Shown: one piece after another, positions 1 to 7,991 of the stretch
Numbering within the stretch: the stretch's first letter is position 1
Layout of the letters: every line of letters begins with the position of its first letter
Origin: Bacteroidota bacterium
Lineage (GTDB): Bacteria > Bacteroidota > Bacteroidia > Sphingobacteriales > Sphingobacteriaceae
Direction of reading: 5' to 3'
DNA: 58,188 nt
Assembly (NCBI GenBank): GCA_013285685.1
Contig: JABDHD010000009.1
Location: forward strand, 1 to 58,188
Translations under genes and position numbers: made by a program
The notes under the pieces: model-generated
What the model saw: the letters and a program-made list of their open reading frames with translations, nothing else
Told to the model about the DNA's origin: nothing
Database searches by the model: none

Positions 1-38
1 ACGAAACTCTAAAAATATTCAAATCGCATCCAACTATT

Positions 39-605
39 ATGTCGCATACCCTGCCTGACTATTATTCAAATTTGTTCCAGCAAAAGGTAAAGGATAAGAT
101 TCACTTAACGACATCCCTTGAACATATTGGTAGAGATACGGTTTGTAATTTTTTGTATGACCAGCAATACTGTATAGCGTTATACAGGCTAAGCCGGTCT
201 TACGATTTCTCACTTCAAAATTCTTTGCGGGAAAGTTTTAGCGAAAACGGCGTAGAAGTTGGCACTGCATTTTATGTAAATCAAATTAATTTTGTAGGCA
301 TTCAACATCGCGTTTTGGTTACTGATAATGATAAACCTTCAAATATGTTCATTTCATTCGGCGGTTCTGGATTCTCAAAAGGAGAAAAAAATGACACTAT
401 CGCAGACTACCTTTTTGAATGTAGAAACCTGTCAATCAAGTACGAGGTAAATGGTCACCAGGAAGTATTTGTTGATGCAAATGGCGATAAGCCGTTAGAA
501 ATAATGTTTTTGAAGAAAGAGAAAAAATTGTTTTTAGCTTTCATAACAACTAAAAAAGATTCCACGCCATTCCATCACACAATCGGAACATCCTTATTTA
601 AATAA
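39..605 (+). CDS. Hypothetical protein, 188 aa
   Basis: An ATG at 39 opens a frame of 188 codons ending in TAA. I do not recognise the family. The protein has no signal peptide and no hydrophobic segment long enough to span a membrane, so it is probably cytoplasmic. It has a mixed alpha/beta look, with a glycine-rich turn (SFGGSGFSKG, about residues 106-115) and a charged KKEKK stretch near the C-terminus. It lies at the window edge, so its upstream partners cannot be seen. The A+T-rich codon use differs somewhat from the metabolic genes further on and would fit an accessory gene. That it is a real gene rests only on length and start. Confidence 0.6.
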   Translation: MSHTLPDYYSNLFQQKVKDKIHLTTSLEHIGRDTVCNFLYDQQYCIALYRLSRSYDFSLQNSLRESFSENGVEVGTAFYVNQINFVGIQHRVLVTDNDKPSNMFISFGGSGFSKGEKNDTIADYLFECRNLSIKYEVNGHQEVFVDANGDKPLEIMFLKKEKKLFLAFITTKKDSTPFHHTIGTSLFK

Positions 606-609
606 AGCT

Positions 610-628
610 GGGGTAGAGCATACACCCC
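610..628. terminator. Short hairpin after the first gene
   Basis: GGGGT and ACCCC arms with a 9-nt loop lie a few bases past the stop at 605. No T-run follows, so a role in termination is only possible. Confidence 0.25.
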
Positions 629-671
629 GCCTGACTGATCGTAGCGCCAGCGAACAAAAAAAACCACCCGC

Positions 672-1238
672 CTATTCCACATAAATCGAACTCGCCGTAA
701 CATTAGCCCCCAATTTTACCGCCACGCCATTCTTCCAGTAAACCGCATATTTAATACCGTTTAGCACTTCAAAGCCCGCCACATAGACGTCGCCGCTTGA
801 AACAAAAATGGATGATGCCTCTGAATAAACATTATTGGTAAGGTTGGCGGCTACACCGTTTTTCCAGTAAGTGGCATAAGTATAGTTATTTAACGTTTCG
901 TAACCAGCCACATACACATCGCTGCCTGAAACAAAAATGGAAGTGGCCGCCGCCGTCGAGTGGGATACAGTGGTAAGGTAATTTGCAACCCCGTTTTTCC
1001 AGTACATGGCCCTTAAGGTAAGGCTGCCGTTAACCTGGGGGTTTACGTCGGCTTCGTCACCCCACACGTACACATCACTGCCTGAAACGTAAATGCCGGT
1101 AGTATTTGGGTAGCTATGATGGGTAGGTATCATAGTAACCAATCCGTTTACCAGCTCGGTTGCCAGGCCGTTTTTCCAGTACCTGGCAAAGCGGTAACTG
1201 CTGCCTTTACGGTAAGGGTTGTCAATGGTGTAACAATG
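672..1238 (-). pseudogene. C-terminal remnant of a WKNG-repeat surface protein
   Basis: The frame contains four copies of a roughly 40-residue unit whose core reads YWKNGVA, followed by SIFVSGSDVYVAG. This looks like a beta-propeller-like repeat found in secreted Bacteroidota proteins. The repeat pattern continues upstream of the first usable start (TTG at 1142): a further YWKNGLATELV unit is readable to about position 1238, where an in-frame TGA stops it. There is no signal peptide and no ATG before the repeats. I infer that the 5' part of a longer exported protein has been lost and this is a decaying fragment. A short protein starting at 1142 (156 aa) cannot be excluded. The function of the family is unknown to me. 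Confidence 0.5.
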
Positions 1239-1386
1239 TCAATACCCCCTTAATTTTGCCACCCTTATTGAAGTTGTTCCGCCCTCGCCGCTCCTGCAGA
1301 AATGTGATTTTTATAGCCTCGTCCTTCGTTTATCAAATGCGCTCATTTTGTGTAACTTAGTACCGTGCCCCTCGTTCACCGGGAAT

Positions 1387-1818
1387 ATGAAGCCCTTATT
1401 TGCAGCTATTGATTGCTTGTTATTCACTACATGCCTGGTATTCGCGGGCTGTGATCTGACTTGTGCGGATAATGTACCGCAGCGTGATAACCGTGGGGGG
1501 CTTGTACGGGTTGAAATAACCGACAAAACGGATGTGCATTACTACAAGATCGGAAAGACCGCCCGTCATAACTCGATTACAAAGCCCGATGAACTGAAAG
1601 CCTTACAGGTTGAATTGTATTTGATGAAAGAGGTGCAAAACATGAATATAAAAGACAGCATGGGATGTTATGACATGATTTTATATTTTAAGGATGGTAC
1701 CAGCCAGCAAGCAGGTTTGATATACACCGTTTACGACGGGCTAATATATCACAATGATAGCACTAACAAATCTTATAAAACCAGCGAAATGGAAGCGCTT
1801 GTCAGGTCATATTTTTGA
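1387..1818 (+). CDS. Putative lipoprotein, 143 aa
   Basis: The start is placed at the ATG at 1387 because it begins a good lipoprotein signal: Met-Lys-Pro, a hydrophobic stretch, then FAGC with the cysteine at about residue 22. An upstream ATG at 1348 would add 13 residues without such a signal. After the cysteine the protein is soluble and mixed alpha/beta, with a repeated Tyr-rich C-terminal half (YDMILYFKDGTSQ, GLIYTVYDGLIYH). I do not recognise the family. It probably sits on the periplasmic side of the inner membrane or in the outer membrane. It converges on the cytochrome gene that ends at 1835, only 16 bp away. Confidence 0.6.
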   Translation: MKPLFAAIDCLLFTTCLVFAGCDLTCADNVPQRDNRGGLVRVEITDKTDVHYYKIGKTARHNSITKPDELKALQVELYLMKEVQNMNIKDSMGCYDMILYFKDGTSQQAGLIYTVYDGLIYHNDSTNKSYKTSEMEALVRSYF

Positions 1819-1834
1819 TCGGCAAAGCACTATC

Positions 1835-2254
1835 TCACCGACACTTCACCAAATCACCATTCACCATTTCCACATTAAAAATCCCCATTTTATTGCCGAA
1901 GGAATTGGTAATATAGGTGAGCGCCTGCGCGATCTCGATATTCGCCAAACCGGATGCCGGGGGCATTTGTCCCTCAAAAAGTCTTTTGCCGATGGTTATT
2001 TTGCCTTTTAGTCCAAACATTACAGCGCAGGGAAGTTGGTCGCTGTTCTTCCTTAGGAAAACCGAATCCGTCAGCGGGGGGATCAACCCATTTAGGCCCT
2101 CGCCATGTTGCCCATGGCAATTTTGGCAATGGGTTTGATAAACCACGCTGCCCTCCGCGTAATAACGGTTAAATTCAAGCGAATCGCTGCTTTGGCACGA
2201 TATGATCAATATCACAAGCAATGCGCAAATACTGCATATCACCTTCATTTTCAT
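1835..2254 (-). CDS. Small c-type cytochrome lipoprotein
   Basis: A 139-residue protein with a lipoprotein signal (Cys20 after LVILIIS) and one haem-binding motif CQNCH at residues 43-47. A likely distal Met ligand is Met97 in GQMPP, the usual arrangement of a class I cytochrome c. It should be anchored by lipid on the periplasmic side and pass electrons to an oxidase. Its start overlaps the stop of the SCO1-type gene by 4 bp (ATGA), so the two are translationally coupled. The context with a copper chaperone points to the terminal oxidase. The domain is cytochrome c class I; the exact partner is inferred. Confidence 0.88.
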   Translation of the reverse strand: MKMKVICSICALLVILIISCQSSDSLEFNRYYAEGSVVYQTHCQNCHGQHGEGLNGLIPPLTDSVFLRKNSDQLPCAVMFGLKGKITIGKRLFEGQMPPASGLANIEIAQALTYITNSFGNKMGIFNVEMVNGDLVKCR

Positions 2255-2904
2255 TTGCCGGCGGCGGCAGGTTCCGCCTTAAGGGTTTTTATATCGTCGA
2301 TCAGTTGGGCAACCTGTTTTGGGTCGGTGCCGTCGTATGATCCGCGCACGCGCTTTTGTTTATCCACCAGTACAAACCAGCCCTGGTGTACATACCCGCC
2401 GGCAGCCGTGCTGTCCTTGCTTACGGCAACCAGGAAATTTTTTTCGGCGATGCGGTAAACGGTATCCCGGTTGCCCTGTAAAAACAACCAGCTATTGCCG
2501 GTAACGCCCAGCTTTTCGGCATAGTTCTTTAAAACCGGCGGAGTGTCATATTTCGGGTCGATGGTGAAGGAGACTATCTTTACGTCGGGGGTATCTTTAT
2601 ATGCCTTATACACCGCCAGCATATTGCGCTGCATGATGGGGCAGATAGATGGACAGCTGGTAAAAAAGAAATCCGCCACATAAATTTTGCCCGCCAGGTT
2701 TTGGCTGCCGGTGCTGTCGCCGTATTGATCTACAAATTTAAATGGGGGGATGGTAGCGTATGTGGTGTCGTTAACCACTTGCCCGTTAACCATTTTGGTA
2801 ACGGCCGTACGGTTGCCGTAGATGGGCAGTGTTTTATTGCTGCTGTTAAATTTACAGGCGCAAAGGCAAATAAAACCCAAAAACAAATAAGCTGGTTTTT
2901 TCAT
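2251..2904 (-). CDS. SCO1/SenC-family copper chaperone
   Basis: A 217-residue lipoprotein (Cys17 in CLCACK) with a thioredoxin-like fold. The copper site of the SCO1/SenC family is visible: CPSIC with Cys84 and Cys88, and a conserved His173 in YVHQGWF. DFFFTSCPSICP and SFTIDPKYDTP are typical family segments. SCO proteins deliver copper to, or reduce cysteines of, the CuA site of cytochrome c oxidase. The gene is the middle one of a minus-strand set with 4-bp overlaps at both ends (a lipoprotein upstream, cytochrome c downstream), which supports one assembly or electron-transfer unit. Oxidase genes themselves are not in this window. Confidence 0.93.
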   Translation of the reverse strand: MKKPAYLFLGFICLCACKFNSSNKTLPIYGNRTAVTKMVNGQVVNDTTYATIPPFKFVDQYGDSTGSQNLAGKIYVADFFFTSCPSICPIMQRNMLAVYKAYKDTPDVKIVSFTIDPKYDTPPVLKNYAEKLGVTGNSWLFLQGNRDTVYRIAEKNFLVAVSKDSTAAGGYVHQGWFVLVDKQKRVRGSYDGTDPKQVAQLIDDIKTLKAEPAAAGK

Positions 2905-3311
2905 TTCGTTTTGGTTTTAGCAATAAATTTGGTAGAAACGCCAAGCGCTGCGTTTAGTTGGGAATCGACCTGCATGATCAGTTTTTTCTGTTTGGCCAGG
3001 TAGGCCATATTGGCATCATGCGGTTTAGTGGTAAGATCGGGGTTAAAGCCGTGCATCCAAACATCCATGGCGCTGTCGGCCATTATTACTTTATCAAGCA
3101 CCAGTTTTACCGAATCGGTCAAAGCGGCCGCCGCCGTCTTTTTGGCCAGGCTGTCAAGCACGGTCTTGTTCTTTAACAATTGCTCATCGGTGCCCATATC
3201 TTTTTGATGCACCGCTATAACCGAATCCATCAGCGACTGTTCCTGCGCTTTTTTATCGGCGCAGCCAAATAAAACCAAACACACTGCGGGCAGCAGCAAT
3301 AATTTTTTCAT
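2901..3311 (-). CDS. Unknown lipoprotein coupled to SCO1
   Basis: A 136-residue protein with a clear lipobox (LFGC, Cys17), followed by an alpha-helical, Lys/Ala-rich body. A conserved-looking segment MADSAMDVWMHGFNPD sits near residues 77-92, with Met, His and Asp residues that could bind metal. That is a guess. The stop overlaps the start of the SCO1-type gene by 4 bp, so this is the first gene of a three-gene copper/cytochrome set. Homologues next to SCO genes in Bacteroidota have, as I recall, been labelled 'viral A-type inclusion protein', a name that says nothing about function. The helical form could suit a periplasmic metal carrier or scaffold. Confidence 0.75.
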   Translation of the reverse strand: MKKLLLLPAVCLVLFGCADKKAQEQSLMDSVIAVHQKDMGTDEQLLKNKTVLDSLAKKTAAAALTDSVKLVLDKVIMADSAMDVWMHGFNPDLTTKPHDANMAYLAKQKKLIMQVDSQLNAALGVSTKFIAKTKTK

Positions 3312-3416
3312 ATGATGACGTTAAACCGGGCAAATTTAATAAGGAGTTTAATAGGAGTGGTATTTATATGATAAAATTACAAGGGGGAGAAGTTAAAAAA
3401 TAAAAATAACAAACTT

Positions 3417-3532
3417 TGTCATAGAGAGCGCAGTGTGGCAACCTTGTCGCTGACTCGCAAGCGGTAATGCACCGGCGACGAGGTTGCTTCGTCGCACCCG
3501 GCGCGCTGCGCCACCAGCTCCTCACAATGACA
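3417..3532. repeat. REP/MITE-like palindrome with TGTCAT ends
   Basis: The left end TGTCATAGAGAGCGCAG and the reverse complement of the right end, TGTCATTGTGAGGAGC, match in part. GCAACC and GCGACGAAGC-type words occur inside both arms. The GC content is far above that of the surrounding intergenic DNA. It resembles the 'GTCATTGCGAGGAGC' intergenic repeats common in Bacteroidota. No gene lies inside. Confidence 0.55.
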
Positions 3533-3554
3533 TGTTGGCTGAACGTGAACTTCC

Positions 3555-4022
3555 CTACGTATAATTCATCGCCCGTATAAAGAAAATATAATCCGTTACC
3601 GGTAATTTCTCAACACCGGCCATGATCAGGTGCTGGCCCGCCTGCGCGCGGTGATGGGTACCGTGGTTGATGAGTTGCGTCAATAGGTCTGTCAGCTTAT
3701 TTTCCCAATTGTTACCACGCATGTCCTGGTAGCTGATCTGCTTTTCGAAATCTTCTGGGTTTAATTGCGACAAAAAGTCGATCCATTGCTGCCCGTTTTC
3801 AGCAATGATGGCGCCCAAAGTATCAGCCGGCCATTCGGGCCATAAAGCCCGGACCGCACCGGGCAACCCTTTGGCACGATTAAGCCATACCTGCTGTGCT
3901 GCCAGCAAATGAGCCATAAATTTTACCGGTTTTTCGGGATTGTCAGCTTTAATAATCGTATCAAGGATGATTTGGTTTGCATAGCGGTCGTATTCAAACA
4001 GGCGGATGAAGTGATCTTTCAT
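3555..4022 (-). CDS. DinB-family protein
   Basis: A 155-residue, mostly alpha-helical protein of the DinB/YfiT four-helix-bundle superfamily. The three histidines expected for metal binding are present: His38 in MAHLLAAQQVW and His120/His124 in NHGTHHRAQ, the family's most recognisable motif. Members include thiol-dependent S-transferases and many of unknown role; the substrate here cannot be told. The start is the ATG at 4022, with a tandem-repeat block immediately upstream. It stands alone on the minus strand. Two more DinB genes occur at about 45.6-46.5 kb but differ in sequence. Confidence 0.85.
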   Translation of the reverse strand: MKDHFIRLFEYDRYANQIILDTIIKADNPEKPVKFMAHLLAAQQVWLNRAKGLPGAVRALWPEWPADTLGAIIAENGQQWIDFLSQLNPEDFEKQISYQDMRGNNWENKLTDLLTQLINHGTHHRAQAGQHLIMAGVEKLPVTDYIFFIRAMNYT

Positions 4023-4037
4023 GAGGTAAAGATAAAT

Positions 4038-4222
4038 AGTTCATGGTTCATGGTTCATAGTTCATGGTTCATAGTTCATAGTTAATGGTTCATAGTTCAT
4101 GGTTCATAGTGGCTGCAACTGTTTGGTCAAAAAAGCCGTTTGGGGACATTGCGGTCGACATATTTTTATGCCAACAAACAAACTTACAGCAACTATGAAC
4201 TATGAACCATGAACCATGAACT
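4038..4222. repeat. GTTCATG/GTTCATA heptamer palindrome
   Basis: The left arm (about 4038-4110) has ten or so tandem copies of a 7-nt word alternating GTTCATG and GTTCATA. The right arm (4192-4222) is the reverse complement, with ACTATGAAC and CATGAAC units. Between them lie short mirrored words around 4113-4190. The whole can fold as one imperfect hairpin. Such arms recur at 16617-16872. Confidence 0.85.
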
Positions 4223-4312
4223 AAAAGACTTATTAACAATAAGATAATAATTTTAACATCATTAGCTTATATCGGCCCCGTACCTTTATATTTATAGTTA
4301 AAGATCAATGCT

Positions 4313-4402
4313 ATGAAATTATTTGCTCATTTCCCAAGGCTGTTTAAAGCCTTCCGCGAATGGATGATCTTGAGGAGCATGCGCTCAACATTCATTCATT
4401 AA
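4313..4402 (+). CDS. Possible 29-aa basic micropeptide
   Basis: An ATG at 4313 opens 29 codons (MKLFAHFPRLFKAFREW...) ending in TAA at 4402. It is rich in Phe, Arg and Lys and could form an amphipathic helix. A -7-like TACCTTTA lies about 30 nt upstream (4280-4287). It precedes the glucosidase gene and could be a leader peptide or chance. Nothing but the reading frame and the promoter-like word supports it. Confidence 0.25.
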   Translation: MKLFAHFPRLFKAFREWMILRSMRSTFIH

Positions 4403-4453
4403 ACATTATTAGTGAAAATTTTGTTTTATTTGGGCTGCATTTGGCTCATTTGA

Positions 4454-5812
4454 ATGATATCTCTATACGGGGACATACCCATAAACAAAGAACTTTTTGG
4501 TGAAGATTTTGCCTGGGGCGTTTCCACCGCCGCATTCCAGATTGAGGGAGCTTGCGACCTCGACGGTAAAGGCATGTCGATTTGGGATGTTTTTGTAAAC
4601 CGGACCGACAAAATAAAAAGCGGGCACAGCCCTGCAGTCGCCTGCGATTTTTATAACCGGTATGAGCAGGATATCGACCTGGTTAAGCAGCTGAATATTC
4701 CCAATTTCCGGTTCTCCCTATCGTGGACGCGCATCCTGCCTAACGGCGCCGGTGAAATAAACCAGCCCGGCATCGACTACTATAACCGCGTTATTGATTA
4801 TTGCCTGCAAAACGGCGTGGAACCCTGGATAACGCTGTACCACTGGGATCTGCCCCATGAGCTGGAGCTTAAAGGCGGCTGGACGAACCGTGATTCGGTA
4901 GATTGGTTTACAGACTATGTAAAAATTTGCGCGCAACACTTTGGCGACCGGGTGAAACACTGGATGGTTATGAATGAGCCGGGGGTTTTTGCCGGCGCAG
5001 GTTATTTTTTGGGTATTCACGCACCTGGCCGAACCGGCTTAAAAAACTTTTTACCCGCTATACACCACGTAGTGCTCAGCATCGTTGCGGGCGCAAAGCA
5101 ATTGCGCCGGGATTTGCCGGCTGCGCGGATCGGCACCACTTTCTCATGTTCTTTTATTGAGCCGCATTCGGACAAACCAAGGGACCTGGCAGCTGCAAAA
5201 AGGGTTGATGCGCTGTTAAACCGTTTGTTTATTGAAGCAGTTTCGGGCTATGGCTATCCTTTGGATGATGTGCCGGCTTTAAAGGGTATTACCAAATATA
5301 TTTTACCTGGTGATGCCGGCAATATGAAGTTCGAGTTCGACTTCACCGGCATACAAAATTATACGCGCGAAATTGTTAAATATTCATTTTTTACGCCCTA
5401 TATCAGCGCTGCTTTGGTTAAGGCAGAGGACCGGGGCGTTCCGTTAACCGAAATGAAGTGGGAAGTTTATCCCCCCGCCATTTACGAGATGATCAAAAAG
5501 TTTAATGCTTATCCGGAAGTAAAAAAACTGATCATCACTGAAAATGGCGCGGCCTTTCCGGATGAGGTAATTAACGGTGGTGTGGCCGACCCTTTGCGTG
5601 TTGAATATCTGCAAACTCATATCGCCCAGGTATTAAAGGCTAAAAAAGAAGGCTATAAGGCGGATGGATATTTTGTTTGGACGCTGACCGATAATTTTGA
5701 ATGGGCCGAAGGTTACCATCCGCGTTTTGGGTTGATCTATGTTGATTTCGATACGCAGCGCCGCATTATTAAGTCGTCAGGGCGTTGGTTTGCTGCGTTT
5801 TTGAAGGGTTAG
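4454..5812 (+). CDS. GH1 beta-glucosidase
   Basis: A 452-residue glycoside hydrolase family 1 enzyme of normal length. The N-terminal signature FAWGVSTAAFQIEGA (residues 19-33) is followed by YHWDLP (129-134). The acid/base Glu175 sits in NEP (174-176) and the nucleophile Glu363 in ITENGAA (361-367), with WTLTDNFEW near the C-terminus. There is no signal peptide, so it acts in the cytoplasm on imported beta-glucosides or oligosaccharides. The start at 4454 gives the expected spacing to the signature. It is monocistronic, and its last 44 bp overlap the 3' end of the convergent sensor kinase. No sugar transporter or SusC/D pair lies nearby. Confidence 0.96.
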   Translation: MISLYGDIPINKELFGEDFAWGVSTAAFQIEGACDLDGKGMSIWDVFVNRTDKIKSGHSPAVACDFYNRYEQDIDLVKQLNIPNFRFSLSWTRILPNGAGEINQPGIDYYNRVIDYCLQNGVEPWITLYHWDLPHELELKGGWTNRDSVDWFTDYVKICAQHFGDRVKHWMVMNEPGVFAGAGYFLGIHAPGRTGLKNFLPAIHHVVLSIVAGAKQLRRDLPAARIGTTFSCSFIEPHSDKPRDLAAAKRVDALLNRLFIEAVSGYGYPLDDVPALKGITKYILPGDAGNMKFEFDFTGIQNYTREIVKYSFFTPYISAALVKAEDRGVPLTEMKWEVYPPAIYEMIKKFNAYPEVKKLIITENGAAFPDEVINGGVADPLRVEYLQTHIAQVLKAKKEGYKADGYFVWTLTDNFEWAEGYHPRFGLIYVDFDTQRRIIKSSGRWFAAFLKG

Positions 5813-7913
5813 ACTTGCCCGCCTGCGGCTTGGGTAGGCTTACGTAGAATACCGAGCCTTCACCAGGTTTGCTTTCCACCCAAATCCGGCCACCATGGTG
5901 TTCCACGATCTGTTTGCTGATAGAAAGCCCAAGTCCAAATGATTTTTCGCCGGCGGTGCCAGGCCGTTTTGCCTCGGTAAACATGGTAAATATCTCCTGC
6001 TGCATGTGTTCAGGCACGCCGATGCCATCGTCTTTTACGGATATTTCAACTTCTTTTTTCCGGTCGGCAATATCTATCCTGATGGTTGCACCCCTTGGGC
6101 TGAATTTAATGGCATTAGTGATGAGATTGCTGAGCACGCGCCAGATTTTTTCGCGGCTTATTAATATTTCGTCAGGCTGCTGAAGAAGGTTCAGTTCGAT
6201 ATGCTGATTTTTCTCAGCCGCCTTAAACCGCAGCAGTTCAACGCTTTTACTCAGCAGGGCATTAATATCAACCAGTTCCTTTTTAAGCCCCGATTGGCCT
6301 TCATTGGTTACCTCGAGCAACTCGCTGATCAGTTCCAGCGAATCATTCGACGTTTCGCGGATGATGTTAATTAATTCTCTTTGCTCCGGCGTAAAGTCAT
6401 CATCCTCCATCGCTAAGGTTAACGCGGCTATTCCGCCTATCGGGTTGCGCAGGTCATGGGCAACGGCGCGCAGTATGCGGTCCTTCTCAAAAATACTGGC
6501 CTTAAGTTCTTCCAGCGTCTTTTCCAGGTCAACCTTTTGCAGGCTTACACGCTGGTTAAGCGCATTTACAATCCTGATATCTCTTTTTGAACGCTTCCAG
6601 TTTCTGAACACCAGCGCTACAATCACCATGGCCATCAGGGCGCAGGCAATGGCAGCATATAAATACCGCTGTTCTATCTTGTTATGCCCCCTTAGGTTAT
6701 CTATTAAATACTGTTTCTCAAAGCTGTCAAGCTGTTGGTTTACATCGCTTTCCTTTAAAAGGTTCAGTTTGGTTATGCTGGAATCCCGCTCGGTAAGATA
6801 GGTTTGCAAGTAAGCTCTCGATACCTCAAAATCTTTTTTTCGCAGGTAATAGCCGCTTATCAGGCGGTTCCAGTCAGCTTCCGCGTCCTCGTTTTTTACA
6901 CCGTCCAATTGAGCGCGCAAAGCGGTCAGCAAGCTTTTTAGCTCCTCATTTTGGTTACTGTTGTAATATATCTGCGCAAGTTTTATTTCCGTCAGTTCAG
7001 CATCACTGTTGTCATTGCCCTTTTGCAGGTTGATGGCAATGCTTTTTTTCAGCAGCCCGGTTGCCTCTTTAGTGTCGCCTTTCGCAATCAGCACTTCTGC
7101 CTGGTTGCCATAAACCACGCCACGGGCCATGTCTATCATGTTGGGCCTGTCTTTATATTGCGGCCCGTACTGGTTAATGTATTGCAGGGCGCTTGCAAAA
7201 TAAAACATGGCGCTGTCCAGGTCGCCGGTATGTTTATAGCTAAGTGCAATATTGTCCAGCACTTCCTGGTTTCGGTAAAAATCGGCGAATTTATCCCGGG
7301 TGGGAAAACTGAGGCGGTAACTTTCCTTAAAGTAGTTCGCCGCCAGCTTGTAATGGCCCATTTTATACAGGATCATCCCCATCCGGTACGAATAATCAGA
7401 CAGGGCCCCATTATTAAGATAGTTTTTGCCGATCCTGAAACCCTCGAAGTAACGCCGGTAAGCATCGTTGTATTTATGCATCGAAAAATAGGCATCGCCT
7501 ACCGCCATGTTGGCCTCTACGTAATTCGCCTGGTAATCCTTTGGGTTCGCCGTTTTATTGGCCACAGCCAGCATGCTGTCGGCATACAAAAGCGCCTTTT
7601 GATTATCGACTTTTGTTTTCTTCCAGTAAACATAGTGAAATCCGAGTGCACGGAATTTATCGTCGATATTTGGTTTGCTGATGCGGCTCAACGCTGAGTC
7701 CATATAATGAAGCCCACGCTCAACTTTGTTGGTTCCAAAAAGCCGGGAAACTGTGTCTAAAACCGGCAAAAAGGCTTTTGAATAGCCGGACAGCTCTGCC
7801 TTTTTTTCGGGTTGACACGAGACTATTAAAAAAGAAATAAATAATAAGAAACTCGCTTTTACGCGGTAGTTAATGCGTTTAACACACGGAAGGCGATAAT
7901 TACTGGCAGACAT
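5769..7913 (-). CDS. TPR-containing membrane sensor histidine kinase
   Basis: Starting at the ATG at 7913 (two codons after a TTG), the protein has 714 residues. An N-terminal signal ends in IVSC (Cys33), which looks like a lipobox. Tetratricopeptide repeats fill about 40-395, then one transmembrane helix at about 417-436. The HisKA helix has the phosphoacceptor His486 in VAHDLRNP. The HATPase domain shows an N box with Asn600, DDGIGVP and GLGLSISKQ. So it is a periplasmic or lipid-anchored TPR sensor with a cytoplasmic kinase. No response regulator is adjacent. The C-terminal tail is Ser/Thr/Lys-rich and overlaps the GH1 gene's 3' end by 44 bp. The signal sensed is unknown. Confidence 0.92.
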   Translation of the reverse strand: MSASNYRLPCVKRINYRVKASFLLFISFLIVSCQPEKKAELSGYSKAFLPVLDTVSRLFGTNKVERGLHYMDSALSRISKPNIDDKFRALGFHYVYWKKTKVDNQKALLYADSMLAVANKTANPKDYQANYVEANMAVGDAYFSMHKYNDAYRRYFEGFRIGKNYLNNGALSDYSYRMGMILYKMGHYKLAANYFKESYRLSFPTRDKFADFYRNQEVLDNIALSYKHTGDLDSAMFYFASALQYINQYGPQYKDRPNMIDMARGVVYGNQAEVLIAKGDTKEATGLLKKSIAINLQKGNDNSDAELTEIKLAQIYYNSNQNEELKSLLTALRAQLDGVKNEDAEADWNRLISGYYLRKKDFEVSRAYLQTYLTERDSSITKLNLLKESDVNQQLDSFEKQYLIDNLRGHNKIEQRYLYAAIACALMAMVIVALVFRNWKRSKRDIRIVNALNQRVSLQKVDLEKTLEELKASIFEKDRILRAVAHDLRNPIGGIAALTLAMEDDDFTPEQRELINIIRETSNDSLELISELLEVTNEGQSGLKKELVDINALLSKSVELLRFKAAEKNQHIELNLLQQPDEILISREKIWRVLSNLITNAIKFSPRGATIRIDIADRKKEVEISVKDDGIGVPEHMQQEIFTMFTEAKRPGTAGEKSFGLGLSISKQIVEHHGGRIWVESKPGEGSVFYVSLPKPQAGKSNPSKTQQTNALTT

Positions 7914-7991
7914 TATCAATCGTTCAACAAAAACACAAAATTCTTTATACGTAACGATAGGACGGGGATGTTCGTCAAAAATAAGTAAAAA

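Noticed and set aside
4038..4222. CRISPR array
   Set aside because: The words are 7 nt, directly adjacent without unique spacers, arranged as two facing arms, and no cas gene is in the window. The same applies at 11362 and 16617.
6951..7697. A 248-codon open frame on the plus strand inside the sensor kinase gene
   Set aside because: It lies antisense to the TPR region of a well-supported gene, shows no domain, and its amino-acid make-up is that of a shadow frame.
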